DNA of 64,000 bases from Desulfobacterales bacterium. Lineage in GTDB: Bacteria; Desulfobacterota; Desulfobacteria; Desulfobacterales; JAAELO01. Shown piece after piece: positions 26,694 to 35,696 of this stretch. The stretch lies in the NCBI GenBank assembly GCA_024226555.1, contig JAAELO010000494.1, positions 62,001 to 126,000 of the forward strand. Direction: 5' to 3'. The translations under genes and the position numbers were made by a program. Position 1 is the stretch's first letter. Each line of letters starts with the position of its first letter. A model generated the notes under the pieces. The model saw only the letters and a list, made by a program, of their open reading frames with translations. It ran no database searches and was not told the origin of the DNA.

Positions 26694-26729
26694 AAAGGGG
26701 CATAAAGTAGTAAAATTGCCCCTTTGTTT
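26694..26729 (+). terminator. Rho-independent terminator
   Basis: AAAGGGGCA (26694-26702) and TGCCCCTTT (26717-26725) form a 9-bp stem followed by GTTTTT. It closes the enoyl-CoA hydratase transcript. Confidence 0.85.
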
Positions 26730-26776
26730 TTATGGCTTTCAAAAAGCATCTTCTTCCACCAATAGGGAAGCATCAC

Positions 26777-28226
26777 TCAACCCTGAACCGCTTTCATTTT
26801 TCCTGAAGTAACAGGTAGCTCTGTTTCCATATAAAACCTTGCTGTTGTAATAATACCCTCGTAGAAAATACTTTTTTTCTCCTTTGGATTGTTTTCAAGG
26901 GCTTTTGTTGCTGTAAGTGCGCGCCATAGATGCATCCACCCAAGGATAATATCTCCCATAACCATTAGAAAAGGATGTGCATTGGCAAATGCGGAAGCAT
27001 ATTTTTCGCTCAAGGCTGCTTTTCCAATTGTCATGGCGGTTAGTCCAAGCTCTTCAATCTGCTCTTCAAGGATATTGGCAAGGGATCAGAGACTCCTTTT
27101 CCTTTGCAGCAGCAATGACTTTACCTATTTCACCCAGAAAATTTAAAAATAATTTACCATTTTCCATACCCATTTTCCGACCAAGGAGATCTATGGCCTG
27201 GATGCCGTCAGTACCTTCATTGATAGTTGCTATTTTCACATCCCTTGCCAGCTGCTCAACCGGGAATTCACTTGTAAATCCATAACCACCGAAGACCTGA
27301 ATAGCTTCAACACAAACATCAAATCCTTTTTTTGCGCAATAGGCTTTAACCACAGGAGTCATAAGTTCAATCATACCCTCACAAAGCTTCCTTTCTTCAG
27401 GGTCGTTTGAAAGATCCTTTTTATCAAAACAGTAATATAGTAAACAAAACTTCTCATGCCGTCCACATTAGCTTTCATCCAGGTCAGCATTCTCCGAACA
27501 TCCGGGTGTTGGATAATTGGGATAGATTTTGCATCAGGGTCTTTGGCACTTAAAAGATCCTTTCCCTGAACTCTATGCTTTGCGTACTCCAAAGCATAGA
27601 GGTAGGCCAATGAAGCTGTTGTGCTTCCCTGGAAACCTACATTAAGGCGTGCTTCATTCATCATATGGAACATGATCTGAAGACCTTTGTTTTCCTCTCC
27701 AAGTAGAAACCCCCGGCATTTACCACTTGAACCAAGGGACATGGAGCAGGTGCAGATCCGTGCACCCCCATTTTTTTCTCAATTCCCACGAACTGGATAT
27801 CGTTATCTTCACCGATTGTCCCATCTTCATTAACCCAAAGTTTTGGAACAATGAATATGGATATCCCCCGGCTTCCGGCAGTAGCACCTTCAATTCTGGC
27901 AAGCACTGGGTGGATGATATTATCTGTCATGTCATGGTCACCCCCTGTGATAAAAATCTTGTTTCCAGTGATATTGTAGGTTCCATCCACATTTTTTTTG
28001 GCTGAGGTGTTAAGTGCTCCCACATCCGATCCAGCTTCAGGTTCAGTAAGTACCATAGTGCCTGCCCACTTTGAGGTATATAAATTCTCAAGAAAGATAT
28101 CTTTTAGCTGATCAGTTCCAAAAAGTTCGATCATTTTGCCTGTACCATGGCCCATATGAGTATCCACTAAGGGAGTAATTGGCACCTATCACATAGTCCA
28201 TAATAGTCATTGAAACAGAATAGGGT
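26777..28226 (-). pseudogene. Acyl-CoA dehydrogenase, multiply frameshifted and 5'-truncated
   Basis: Consecutive frames together read as one acyl-CoA dehydrogenase of the long class with a C-terminal extension. Recognisable parts are GTMVLTEPEAGSDVGAL, ITGNKIFITGGDHD, the helical domain GFQGSTTASLAYLYALEYA, and the late motif QVFGGYGFTSEFPVEQLARD. Frame changes are seen near 28157, 27730, 27436 and 27083. On the upstream side homology starts abruptly at IPYSVSMTIMDYVIGAN, so roughly the first 80-130 residues are missing. The break falls where an old repeat element begins (about 28226). The enzyme cannot be made. Confidence 0.88.
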
Positions 28227-28518
28227 ATGAGAAATAAATAACGATATGCTTTGTTTATAAAAGCTTTTATTTTAGGGAACCTCTAATAACTGCTCTTTTG
28301 GCGAAATCCTTTGTTGTTTCCAAAAAAAACTGTAATAAAGTCGGCTCGTTATTTTTGGAAATGCCTTGTATTTCATCCCAAATTCTAATTATTAGAGGAT
28401 CCCTTTATAAAGTTTACATTTCTTTTTTTTGAAGAGGCTCCGTTGTTTTGTTTAACAACTTAAAAATTTCCTATAAAACAAAACTAAAGCCTTTTGTTTT
28501 ATAGGCAGTTATTAGATT
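28226..28518 (+). repeat. Older dispersed element split by copy 10
   Basis: To the left, AAATAAATAACGA ... TTTATAAAAGCTTTTATTTTA matches the core of the long subtype. To the right it resumes as TTTATAAAGTTTACATTTC and ends with GCAGTTATTAGATTCCC. The left terminus is absent and joins the truncated acyl-CoA dehydrogenase. About 50 bp of unrelated sequence is present near 28433-28500. Confidence 0.7.
28275..28403 (-). mobile_element. Dispersed inverted-repeat element, copy 10 (TSD TTTA), nested
   Basis: 129 bp, reverse orientation, ends GGGAACCTCTAATAACTG and TTATTAGAGGATCCC. TTTA flanks both sides (28271-28274, 28404-28407). Deleting the copy and one TTTA restores the normal core sequence of the surrounding older element, so the insertion point is proven to the base. 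Confidence 0.93.
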
Positions 28519-28580
28519 CCCTTAAATCTAAAGATTTGGTATAAAACTCTTAAAAAAAATTATAATTAAGGTTTAATCAA

Positions 28581-29102
28581 ATGAAGGAAATTTTCAAATC
28601 ATCTCTTAAAAAAAACGGAATAGATAAAGAGTGGTATTTTAAAGATGGGATGAATTTTAGAGATAACACTTTATGGTGGGGAGAGTGTAAAAAAAGGACA
28701 GCTTCCCATGAAGGAATCGATTTCGGTTACGTAATTGGTGATGATGGTATATGCAATATAAATGAAGATTTTATAGTTTCAAATTTTCTTGATGGTTCGA
28801 TAATAAAAGTGATTGATGACTTCATTGGGAAATCTGTGTTTGTAAAACATGAGATTTTCAATGAATCAAAAGAACTGTTTTCGATATTTGGACATGTTAA
28901 AACCCAATTAGAAGAAGGGCCAATAGGATCCTTTGATAATATTGGTACTATTTCCACAAGGAAAAATATACCTGTTCATTTCCATTATTCGCTGGTATGG
29001 ATACCTGAAAAAACAAGTTTTGACTTACTTGCATGGGATAAATTAAATAGTAATGAATCTGTTCTCTTTATCGATCCAAAGTCTTTCAAAATGCCTAAAT
29101 AG
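28581..29102 (+). CDS. M23-like metallopeptidase domain protein
   Basis: 173 residues. The pattern HEGIDFGY (His and Asp zinc ligands), GSIIKVIDDFIGKSVFVKHE, and HFHYSL (H-x-H) matches the LytM/M23 peptidase core, which normally cleaves peptidoglycan cross-links. No signal peptide or membrane segment is visible, unusual for a wall hydrolase, so it may act in the cytoplasm or be degenerate. It is 29 bp before an M48 protease gene in the same direction. Confidence 0.68.
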   Translation: MKEIFKSSLKKNGIDKEWYFKDGMNFRDNTLWWGECKKRTASHEGIDFGYVIGDDGICNINEDFIVSNFLDGSIIKVIDDFIGKSVFVKHEIFNESKELFSIFGHVKTQLEEGPIGSFDNIGTISTRKNIPVHFHYSLVWIPEKTSFDLLAWDKLNSNESVLFIDPKSFKMPK

Positions 29103-29131
29103 GTTAAATTAATTTCAAACAGGGAAATTTT

Positions 29132-30370
29132 ATGAATAACATAGCAATTCTTATTTTAACTGCTTTAATAATCGAAACAGTTTTAAATTTCTATTCAGAG
29201 TTTTTAAATATGAATAGTGTTAAAACAAATCTTCCAGATGAGTTTAAAGACCTTTACGATGAAGATACTTATAAGAAATCACAGGAATACCTTAAAGCAA
29301 ACACTAAGTTTGGTTGGGTAAGCTCATTCTTAGATCTGTTTATCCTTATGATTTTCTGGTTTTGTAAAGGCTTTCCCCTTTTGGATCAGTTTGTGCGGGG
29401 TTTTGGTTACGGAACTGTGGTTTCCGGTTTAATCTTCATGGGCATAATCCTTGGAGTAAAATTTGTAATATCTTTACCATTCAATATCTACTCAACTTTT
29501 GTTCTTGAAGAGAGGTTTGGATTCAATAAAACCACACCTAAAACTTTTGTAGTGGATCTAATCAAAGCTATTGTTCTTGGAACAATATTAGGAACTATAC
29601 TTCTTTCTGCAATTCTTGCTTTCTTTGAATACAGCGGTGAATATGCATGGATATATTGTTATGTTGGAGTTACAACTTTCATATTTCTAATTCAATATCT
29701 TTATCCTGTATTCATAATGCCTCTTTTTAATAAATTTGAAGAGATAGAGGATGGGGACTTAAAAACATCACTAATGGAATACGCCAAATCCATAGATTTC
29801 CCTCTAACCAAAATTTTCAGAATGGATGGGTCAAAGCGCTCTACTAAATCCAATGCATTTTTCACAGGATTTGGTAAAAACAAAAGAATTGTACTTTTTG
29901 ATACTTTAATTGAAAAACATACAGTTGAGGAGCTTGTCGCTGTTCTTGCTCATGAGATGGGGCATTTTAAAAAGAATCATATTAAAAAACTTATGTTTCT
30001 AAGCATTCTCCAGATGGGCGTGATTTTTTATCTTCTGTCATTTTTTCTACATTATGATAAACTTTTTAATGCCTTTTATATGAATGATATTTCCATATAC
30101 GCAGGTCTTATATTTTTCAGTATGCTGTTTTCACCAATATCTTTCTTTCTAAATATAATGATGCAGCATATATCAAGAAGGCACGAGTATGAGGCCGATA
30201 AATTTGCTGTTGATACAACCAGCAAAAGTAAAAATCTGGTTAATGCATTAAAAAAACTATCTGTTGATAATCTTTCAAATTTAAATCCTCATCCACTATA
30301 TGTATTTTTAAACTATTCCCACCCTCCGGTTATGCAGAGAGTTGAGGCTATGAGAAAAATTAAGGGGTAA
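29132..30370 (+). CDS. M48 (Ste24/CAAX prenyl protease-like) membrane peptidase
   Basis: 412 residues with several hydrophobic segments and the zinc motif HEMGH at about 274-278 (VAVLAHEMGHFKKNH). The third zinc ligand lies in RRHEYEADKFA near 355. Length and layout match the Ste24-type CAAX protease family, whose bacterial members act in membrane protein quality control; no prenylated substrate is expected in bacteria. The ATG follows AGGGAAA. It converges on lnt across a shared terminator. Confidence 0.85.
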   Translation: MNNIAILILTALIIETVLNFYSEFLNMNSVKTNLPDEFKDLYDEDTYKKSQEYLKANTKFGWVSSFLDLFILMIFWFCKGFPLLDQFVRGFGYGTVVSGLIFMGIILGVKFVISLPFNIYSTFVLEERFGFNKTTPKTFVVDLIKAIVLGTILGTILLSAILAFFEYSGEYAWIYCYVGVTTFIFLIQYLYPVFIMPLFNKFEEIEDGDLKTSLMEYAKSIDFPLTKIFRMDGSKRSTKSNAFFTGFGKNKRIVLFDTLIEKHTVEELVAVLAHEMGHFKKNHIKKLMFLSILQMGVIFYLLSFFLHYDKLFNAFYMNDISIYAGLIFFSMLFSPISFFLNIMMQHISRRHEYEADKFAVDTTSKSKNLVNALKKLSVDNLSNLNPHPLYVFLNYSHPPVMQRVEAMRKIKG

Positions 30371-30383
30371 TTTTATAGAAAAA

Positions 30384-30405
30384 AAGGCGCAATTTATTGC
30401 GCCTT
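30384..30405. terminator. Bidirectional terminator between convergent genes
   Basis: AAGGCGCAAT and ATTGCGCCTT form a near-perfect stem flanked by an A tract on the left and a T-rich stretch on the right. It serves both the M48 gene and lnt. Confidence 0.8.
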
Positions 30406-30420
30406 ATACTTCAACAAAAC

Positions 30421-31998
30421 TTACACAGCTTTTTTAAATTTAATCCTGTATAGCAACATCAAACCAACAATTATCGTAAGGATTCTAATAATTGATATAA
30501 AAAGTTCCGGATTTTTAGAAAAGAAGCTTCCTCCCCGATCTATATTATAAGGAACTTCAACTATATCACTTACTCTTTCCCATCTTTTTGATTGATAAAT
30601 GATTCTTCCATTGGGCATAACCACAGAGGATTTACCATTATTAATTACATGGATCACAGGGACCCTGTTTTCAACAGCTCTTAAAGGGTTTGATGCACTG
30701 TGTTGTTCTGGTTGAGAGCCTTTTCCATACCAACCATCATTACTTTGAACAACAACAATCTTACCTTTTGTATCACCAACAGCATGTCCAACAAATCTTG
30801 AAAACTGAATTTCATAACATATTAATGGCTGAACCTTCATACCGTTTATCTTGAAAACTCTGTTTTTCTCACCTGCAGTAACACTTGGAAAACCTAATTT
30901 CATAGACAAACCATAAAACCAGTTTAAAACAGGCATATACTCACCAAAAGGAACCAGTTTTCTTTTATGGTAGATACTTTTGAGCTTTCCACTTTTACCA
31001 ATTAAAATAGTACTGTTTCTGTAAACAGTTCTTCCATCCTGAGCAATAGTTGGAAGATCATGGAAAATCAGGGGTATCTTTTTATCTTTCACAAAACTGT
31101 TATATGAATCATGAACTTCCTGATAATTTAAATATCCTCTGTATTGACCTTCAGGCCAAACGATAAAGGCGGGGTTTGATTTTGAAAGCTTATTATAATG
31201 ATCAATCTCAAAAGGCCTTGCTATGGTTTCACCTTTTTCCAACAAAAGTTGAGTAAAGGAAGAAGCTCTGTTCGGCTGTATTATACCAATTTTTTTCTTT
31301 TCCCATGAAGCTATCTTATTATCCCATTTTTCAAGTGAATAGTAACCGTAGCTAAACCAAATTGTAATTATAATTGAAGACAGTGCAATAATAGCAATCT
31401 TATTCTTTGTGAAATCACGTTTTAAAACTTCATAAACAGTCACATTGAACAGTGCTATTATAAAATCAAGTCCATAAGTTCCTGTATATTCGGTGGCCTG
31501 GAGTGCTAAAAGAAATTTTGATGCACCATTACTCATTGTAAAATAAAAAAGATTTGGAAAAAAAGACCACACAGTCACTAAAACAAAAGGAAAGATTATT
31601 ATTTGAGGAATTTTGGTTTTTCTTTTAAAAAATTTAAATAAAACGAAAATTAAACCAAATAACTGTGCATTATAAAAACCATATAAAAACAGGCAGAAAT
31701 AATTAAGGGGTGCAGGAATTCCAACAAATTTTTGGAATAAAAAAGGTATCCATGTATAACCAAAACAAACGAAAACAGTACCTGTTAAAAGTGCAAGATA
31801 ATATGTTTTTTTATAACCTGCACCTCTAACTGCAAAGAAAAGAGGTAAAAAAGCTATCCACTCTAACAGATAAAAGTTTTGGTCAGGAAATGCTAAAAAC
31901 AGTAAAATACCGGAAACAAGTGCAAGAAAGATCTCTTTTATATTATCTTTTATAATCTGAACCAGTTTTTGTCTTTTCATTTTCAAATACTCTTTCAT
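30421..31998 (-). CDS. lnt: Apolipoprotein N-acyltransferase
   Basis: Lnt adds the third acyl chain to the N-terminal Cys of lipoproteins in the inner membrane of diderm bacteria. About 230 residues of N-terminal membrane segments precede a nitrilase-like domain. The catalytic triad is visible as the Glu of VWPEGQYRGY, the Lys of HKRKLVPFGEYMP, and the Cys of PLICYEIQFSR. A final membrane segment closes the 525 residues. An ATG six codons inside (31980) is an alternative start. It fits the nearby lipoprotein genes. Confidence 0.92.
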   Translation of the reverse strand: MKEYLKMKRQKLVQIIKDNIKEIFLALVSGILLFLAFPDQNFYLLEWIAFLPLFFAVRGAGYKKTYYLALLTGTVFVCFGYTWIPFLFQKFVGIPAPLNYFCLFLYGFYNAQLFGLIFVLFKFFKRKTKIPQIIIFPFVLVTVWSFFPNLFYFTMSNGASKFLLALQATEYTGTYGLDFIIALFNVTVYEVLKRDFTKNKIAIIALSSIIITIWFSYGYYSLEKWDNKIASWEKKKIGIIQPNRASSFTQLLLEKGETIARPFEIDHYNKLSKSNPAFIVWPEGQYRGYLNYQEVHDSYNSFVKDKKIPLIFHDLPTIAQDGRTVYRNSTILIGKSGKLKSIYHKRKLVPFGEYMPVLNWFYGLSMKLGFPSVTAGEKNRVFKINGMKVQPLICYEIQFSRFVGHAVGDTKGKIVVVQSNDGWYGKGSQPEQHSASNPLRAVENRVPVIHVINNGKSSVVMPNGRIIYQSKRWERVSDIVEVPYNIDRGGSFFSKNPELFISIIRILTIIVGLMLLYRIKFKKAV

Positions 31999-32118
31999 TA
32001 TATTTTTCTTTTTATTTATTGGAATTTTTAAATCAAAGTTATTAAAAAAAATTAAATTTGGTCTCTTTTTATTACTATATTCCTTGAAAGTAAATATTTT
32101 TTCCAGTTCAAATTATTA

Positions 32119-32247
32119 GTAATCTATAATAACTGATCTTTTTGCGAAACACAGCGTTATAACAAAAATAAAACTGTAGTAAAATCAACCCGTTGTTTTC
32201 TGTTATGCCTTGTTTTTCATCAAAAATTTTAATTATTAGAGATTCCC
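32119..32247 (-). mobile_element. Dispersed inverted-repeat element, copy 11 (TSD ATTA)
   Basis: 129 bp, reverse orientation. The left end is worn (GTAATCTATAATAACTG) and the right is intact (TTATTAGAGATTCCC). ATTA flanks both sides (32115-32118, 32248-32251). Both arms carry ATAACA. It lies upstream of the divergent lnt and lpoB genes. Confidence 0.82.
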
Positions 32248-32458
32248 ATTAATAAAAACATGGTTTTTTTTTAAAAAAAACTCATTTTATTAAATGAGTA
32301 TGAAACGCAACACAGGTTATAATAGTTAATATATGGTAATGGAATTTGTATCAATAAGAGTTATTGATATTGACAATTTTGCTTGATGTTCGCTAAAATG
32401 ACTGGAGTTTATAAAAATAGTAATTCTTTTTTAACTTCAGTATGTAAAAATTTAAATA

Positions 32459-32494
32459 GGGAAACTCTATTAACTGTTTTTTGATCTAACAATC
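32459..32494 (-). repeat. Truncated dispersed element end
   Basis: GGGAAACTCTATTAACTG followed by TTTTTTGATCTAAC resembles one end of the family; no partner end is found. It lies just before the lpoB start, possibly within its leader. Confidence 0.5.
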
Positions 32495-32545
32495 AATTTT
32501 AAAGTTATGAGAGGCTCTCAATATTCTATCAAGGGAGTAATTGAA

Positions 32546-33151
32546 ATGAAAAAAAAGTTAATTTTTTTATTAATACTAAGTACGATATTAGTAATTTCAG
32601 GTTGTACAGGAACAAAAACAAAAAGAGTTGCTGATGATGAGATAATTGATGTTGGAGATAAATGGAATGATACCGATTCCAGACTTGTTGCTGAAGAGAT
32701 GATTACAGATTCCCTAAAACGTCCCTGGTTAAAGAAATTTTTAAGAAAGCATAATGACAAACTTCCCGTTGTAATAATTGGAAGAATCAGAAACAGAAGT
32801 CACGAACATATCAATGTTAAAACTTTCGCTAAAAACATTGAAAGAGCTCTTCTAAACTCAGGTGAAGTTGAGTTTGTTGCAGGACAAAGTGAAAGATCTC
32901 AAACAAGAAGAGAAAGAAAAGACCAACAATCATATTCCAGTGAAGATACAGCAAAAGCCGTTGGAGAAGAGACTGGAGCTGATTATATTCTTGTGGGATC
33001 TTTAAACAGCATTATCAACAAGTCCGGTGGGAAGCAATTGAAATTTTATCAGGTAAATCTCGAGCTAATAGACTTACAGTCCAATAGAAAAGTTTGGATT
33101 GGTGAGAAAAAAATAAAAAAAGTTGTAAAGCAAAGCGGTTTTAGATATTAA
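32546..33151 (+). CDS. LpoB-like penicillin-binding-protein activator lipoprotein
   Basis: 201 residues from the ATG at 32546, which opens the lipoprotein signal peptide ending at VISGC (Cys20). The open frame extends 13 codons upstream without making sense of the signal peptide. The mature part has VVIIGRIRNRSHEHINVKTF and DYILVGSLNSIINKSGGK, the pattern of the LpoB family, which reaches from the outer membrane to stimulate PBP1b in enterobacteria. It is the first of a three-lipoprotein cluster and is followed by its own hairpin. Confidence 0.82.
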   Translation: MKKKLIFLLILSTILVISGCTGTKTKRVADDEIIDVGDKWNDTDSRLVAEEMITDSLKRPWLKKFLRKHNDKLPVVIIGRIRNRSHEHINVKTFAKNIERALLNSGEVEFVAGQSERSQTRRERKDQQSYSSEDTAKAVGEETGADYILVGSLNSIINKSGGKQLKFYQVNLELIDLQSNRKVWIGEKKIKKVVKQSGFRY

Positions 33152-33158
33152 TTTTTGA

Positions 33159-33187
33159 GGGGTTGAATACTATTTTCAACCCCTTTT
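33159..33187 (+). terminator. Hairpin terminator after the LpoB-like gene
   Basis: GGGGTTGAA (33159-33167) and TTCAACCCC (33175-33183) form a strong stem followed by TTTT. Readthrough may still supply the two downstream lipoprotein genes. Confidence 0.8.
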
Positions 33188-33252
33188 ATCTCCTCAAGCA
33201 AAACATCAAATAAATTAACTTTTTCATAGTCAATATCAAAAAGGTAAAAATT

Positions 33253-34551
33253 ATGAAACAAAACATACTTATTGTTTTAATTCTTTTTCTTCTATGTGGT
33301 TGTGGGGTTAGCACAGATTTTAAGCAAATTAATGAGTTTATGTCTCAGGGGGATTGTAACAGTACCATTGAACTCTTAAAAGAGAGCAAAGATGATTATG
33401 GGAGTAAGGCTGAACTTCTTTTTCTTTTGGATTCTGCAATGATTAATATGCAATGTGGTAATCATAGTGAAGCAAATAAATTGTTTCAGGATGCAGAAGC
33501 TCTTGCTCAGGAACTCTGGTCAGAAAGCATTTCTCAAAATGCAGCGGCAATGGTTACCAACGATAATGCTCTTTCATACTCAGGAGAAGATTTTGAACGT
33601 GCAATGATAAACCTTTTTAATTCTATTGCCTATTTGAAATCCAAAGACCTCGATGGTGCGCTCATTGAATGTCGTAAACTTGACGTTCTTCTATCTACCT
33701 ATAATGAAAAATATAAAACAAATAAGAATGTATACAAAGAAGATGCTTTTGGACGGTATATCAGTGCGATTTTGAATGAAGCTGATCGTGAAGTGGATGA
33801 TGCATATATAGACTACTATAAAGCATTCAAAATTTATGGGAATTACACCAAACATTACGGAACCCAAATACCAAAAATACTGATTGAAGATCTTCTCAGA
33901 GTTGCTAAAGCTGCTGACAGATTAAGCGAAGCCAAAAGGCTGATCAGAAACTACAGAAGCTTCAAGGTCGTTGACTACAGAAAAGCAAGAAAACTTGGTA
34001 AAATTGTTTTTATTCATTTAAATGGTCATTCGCCTATAAAAATTGACAAAAAATTTACAGTAGCCTCTCCTAAAGGGCCTGTAAGCGTTGCATTTCCTGA
34101 ATATAGTGTTGACTATGCAGATTGCAGAAACAGTAATATGGTTGTCAGTTCTGGAAATCAAACAATCACAAAAAAAACTTACCTTGTAGAAGATATTAAT
34201 AAGATAGCTGTTAAAGCTTTAGCTGACAGAAAAGCAAGAATTATGGTTAAAGCTATAGCACGTGCTGCTATAAAGCAAGTCGTTAACAAAGGTGTTTCTG
34301 ACAAAATTGGTGGTGTTGGTGGTTTACTTTTCAGGGTTGGGTTTAATGTTTTTAATTCAACAGTACTTGAAAAAGCTGATGTAAGAACATGGCGAACCTT
34401 GCCAGGTGAGATTTATATGACTCGCGCTTATGTTAAACCAGGCCCCATTGAAGTTAGTGTTTCTAAATGCGGATTCAATAAGAAGCTTGAAAACTTTTCA
34501 ATTAAAGCCGGTGAAACAAGGTTTGTAATTTATAACTCAATATATGAGTAA
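33253..34551 (+). CDS. COG3014-like lipoprotein with TPR-like N-terminal half
   Basis: 432 residues. The signal peptide ends in LLCGC, giving a lipid-modified Cys at 15 or 17. The next 230 residues are helical, with repeated pairs such as CNSTIELLKESKDDYG and HSEANKLFQDAEALAQ, as in tetratricopeptide-like proteins. The C-terminal part is beta-rich. This resembles the conserved uncharacterised lipoprotein that accompanies LpoB-like and LPP20-like genes in several diderm lineages. It is 15 bp before the third member. Confidence 0.72.
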   Translation: MKQNILIVLILFLLCGCGVSTDFKQINEFMSQGDCNSTIELLKESKDDYGSKAELLFLLDSAMINMQCGNHSEANKLFQDAEALAQELWSESISQNAAAMVTNDNALSYSGEDFERAMINLFNSIAYLKSKDLDGALIECRKLDVLLSTYNEKYKTNKNVYKEDAFGRYISAILNEADREVDDAYIDYYKAFKIYGNYTKHYGTQIPKILIEDLLRVAKAADRLSEAKRLIRNYRSFKVVDYRKARKLGKIVFIHLNGHSPIKIDKKFTVASPKGPVSVAFPEYSVDYADCRNSNMVVSSGNQTITKKTYLVEDINKIAVKALADRKARIMVKAIARAAIKQVVNKGVSDKIGGVGGLLFRVGFNVFNSTVLEKADVRTWRTLPGEIYMTRAYVKPGPIEVSVSKCGFNKKLENFSIKAGETRFVIYNSIYE

Positions 34552-34565
34552 AATGGAGATCTAAA

Positions 34566-35573
34566 ATGTTCAAAAATAAACTGTTACTTGTAATTTTACT
34601 TTCAGCAGCGCTAGCTTTTAATAGTTGCACTGGAAAAAAAGCCGAAAAACCTGATCAAAAACAAAAAGGCACTGCAAATTTTGTTGAGATGGAATTTCCA
34701 AAAGGTAGATATCTTACTGCAACAGGATCTGGTGATTCTCAATCAGAAGCTTCGAGAAATGCCAAGTCTGAAATTTCAAACATCTTTGAAGCTAAAATTT
34801 CAAGTGATCTTTCTTCAAATACGACCTCAATTGTAGATACAAAAGCTGGGGATTCAATGAAGAAGATTGTCAGAAGAAATATAAATGTTCAATCCAGTGT
34901 TAAGCTGAAAGGCCTTACCATAGGAAAAACATGGAAGGATGGCGGACAACATTACGCTGTTGCTGTTCTTGAAAAAGCAAAAGCAAAGGATCAGTGGTTT
35001 TCTGACATAGAACAGGTTGATAATAAAATAGATGCTCAATTTAAAGTTGTGGAAAAACAAGTTAGTAAAGTTACTAAATTAAAACCACTTAAAAACATCG
35101 TTAACCTTTGGTTGAAAAAGCAGGCCATAATTAGCAGATTAAGAGTTATTGGTTACGCTGCTCCTTCTGCTAATAAACACAATATAAAATCTGTTTTTGA
35201 ACAAATTCCTGCAATTAAAGCTGATATCAATATTTATGTAACTGTTAAGGGTTTAAGAGCACAGGAAATTAGAGATATTGTTTCCAAATACCTTACAAAA
35301 GCAAATTTTAAATTTACTGGTTTCAGTAAAAAGGCTGATGTTATTATTTATGGAAAATCAAAAGCAGAAAGAGTACGAAATAATAACAGAGACTTTGTAT
35401 TCGCAAGGGCAAAATTATTTCTAAGCATCTATGATGTGAAAACAAAAGTTAAAATTGCTGAAATTGCAGAAGATACAAGAAAAGGTGCGTTAACTATAAA
35501 TGAAGCTGCACATAAGGCGATTAAAGGTGTTTCAAAGAAAGCAGCTCAAAAAGTGGTAGAATACTTTGATTAA
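34566..35573 (+). CDS. LPP20-family lipoprotein
   Basis: 335 residues. A signal peptide leads to FNSC (Cys21). The segment YLTATGSGDSQSEASRNAKSE, quoted here only in part as ATGSGDSQSEAS, matches the LPP20 domain. A second, independent domain in the C-terminal half (DINIYVTVKGLRAQEIRD, later KVKIAEIAEDTRKGA) resembles secreted-protein folds that follow LPP20. The ATG follows GGAGATCT. The stop codon TAA overlaps the 4-bp duplication left by a repeat element. Confidence 0.78.
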   Translation: MFKNKLLLVILLSAALAFNSCTGKKAEKPDQKQKGTANFVEMEFPKGRYLTATGSGDSQSEASRNAKSEISNIFEAKISSDLSSNTTSIVDTKAGDSMKKIVRRNINVQSSVKLKGLTIGKTWKDGGQHYAVAVLEKAKAKDQWFSDIEQVDNKIDAQFKVVEKQVSKVTKLKPLKNIVNLWLKKQAIISRLRVIGYAAPSANKHNIKSVFEQIPAIKADINIYVTVKGLRAQEIRDIVSKYLTKANFKFTGFSKKADVIIYGKSKAERVRNNNRDFVFARAKLFLSIYDVKTKVKIAEIAEDTRKGALTINEAAHKAIKGVSKKAAQKVVEYFD

Positions 35574-35574
35574 A

Positions 35575-35685
35575 GGGAATTCTAATAACTATAATTTTGA
35601 TTGAAATACAGTTTATAAACATTTCAACAGTGTTTTTTTCGTAATAACGCAGTAGTTCGATTAAAAGGCGGTTATTATGGTTCCC
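35575..35685 (+). mobile_element. Dispersed inverted-repeat element, copy 12 (TSD TAAA)
   Basis: 111 bp, the shortest full copy, GGGAATTCTAATAAC...GTTATTATGGTTCCC. TAAA flanks both sides (35571-35574, 35686-35689). The left TAAA contains the stop codon of the LPP20 gene. It also lies 11 bp from the end of the convergent kinase-like gene and may terminate both transcripts. Confidence 0.9.
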
Positions 35686-35696
35686 TAAATATTTAA

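Noticed and set aside
28225-28520. Repeat cluster as a CRISPR array
   Set aside because: The repeats are long inverted elements with flanking duplications, not short direct repeats with regular spacers.
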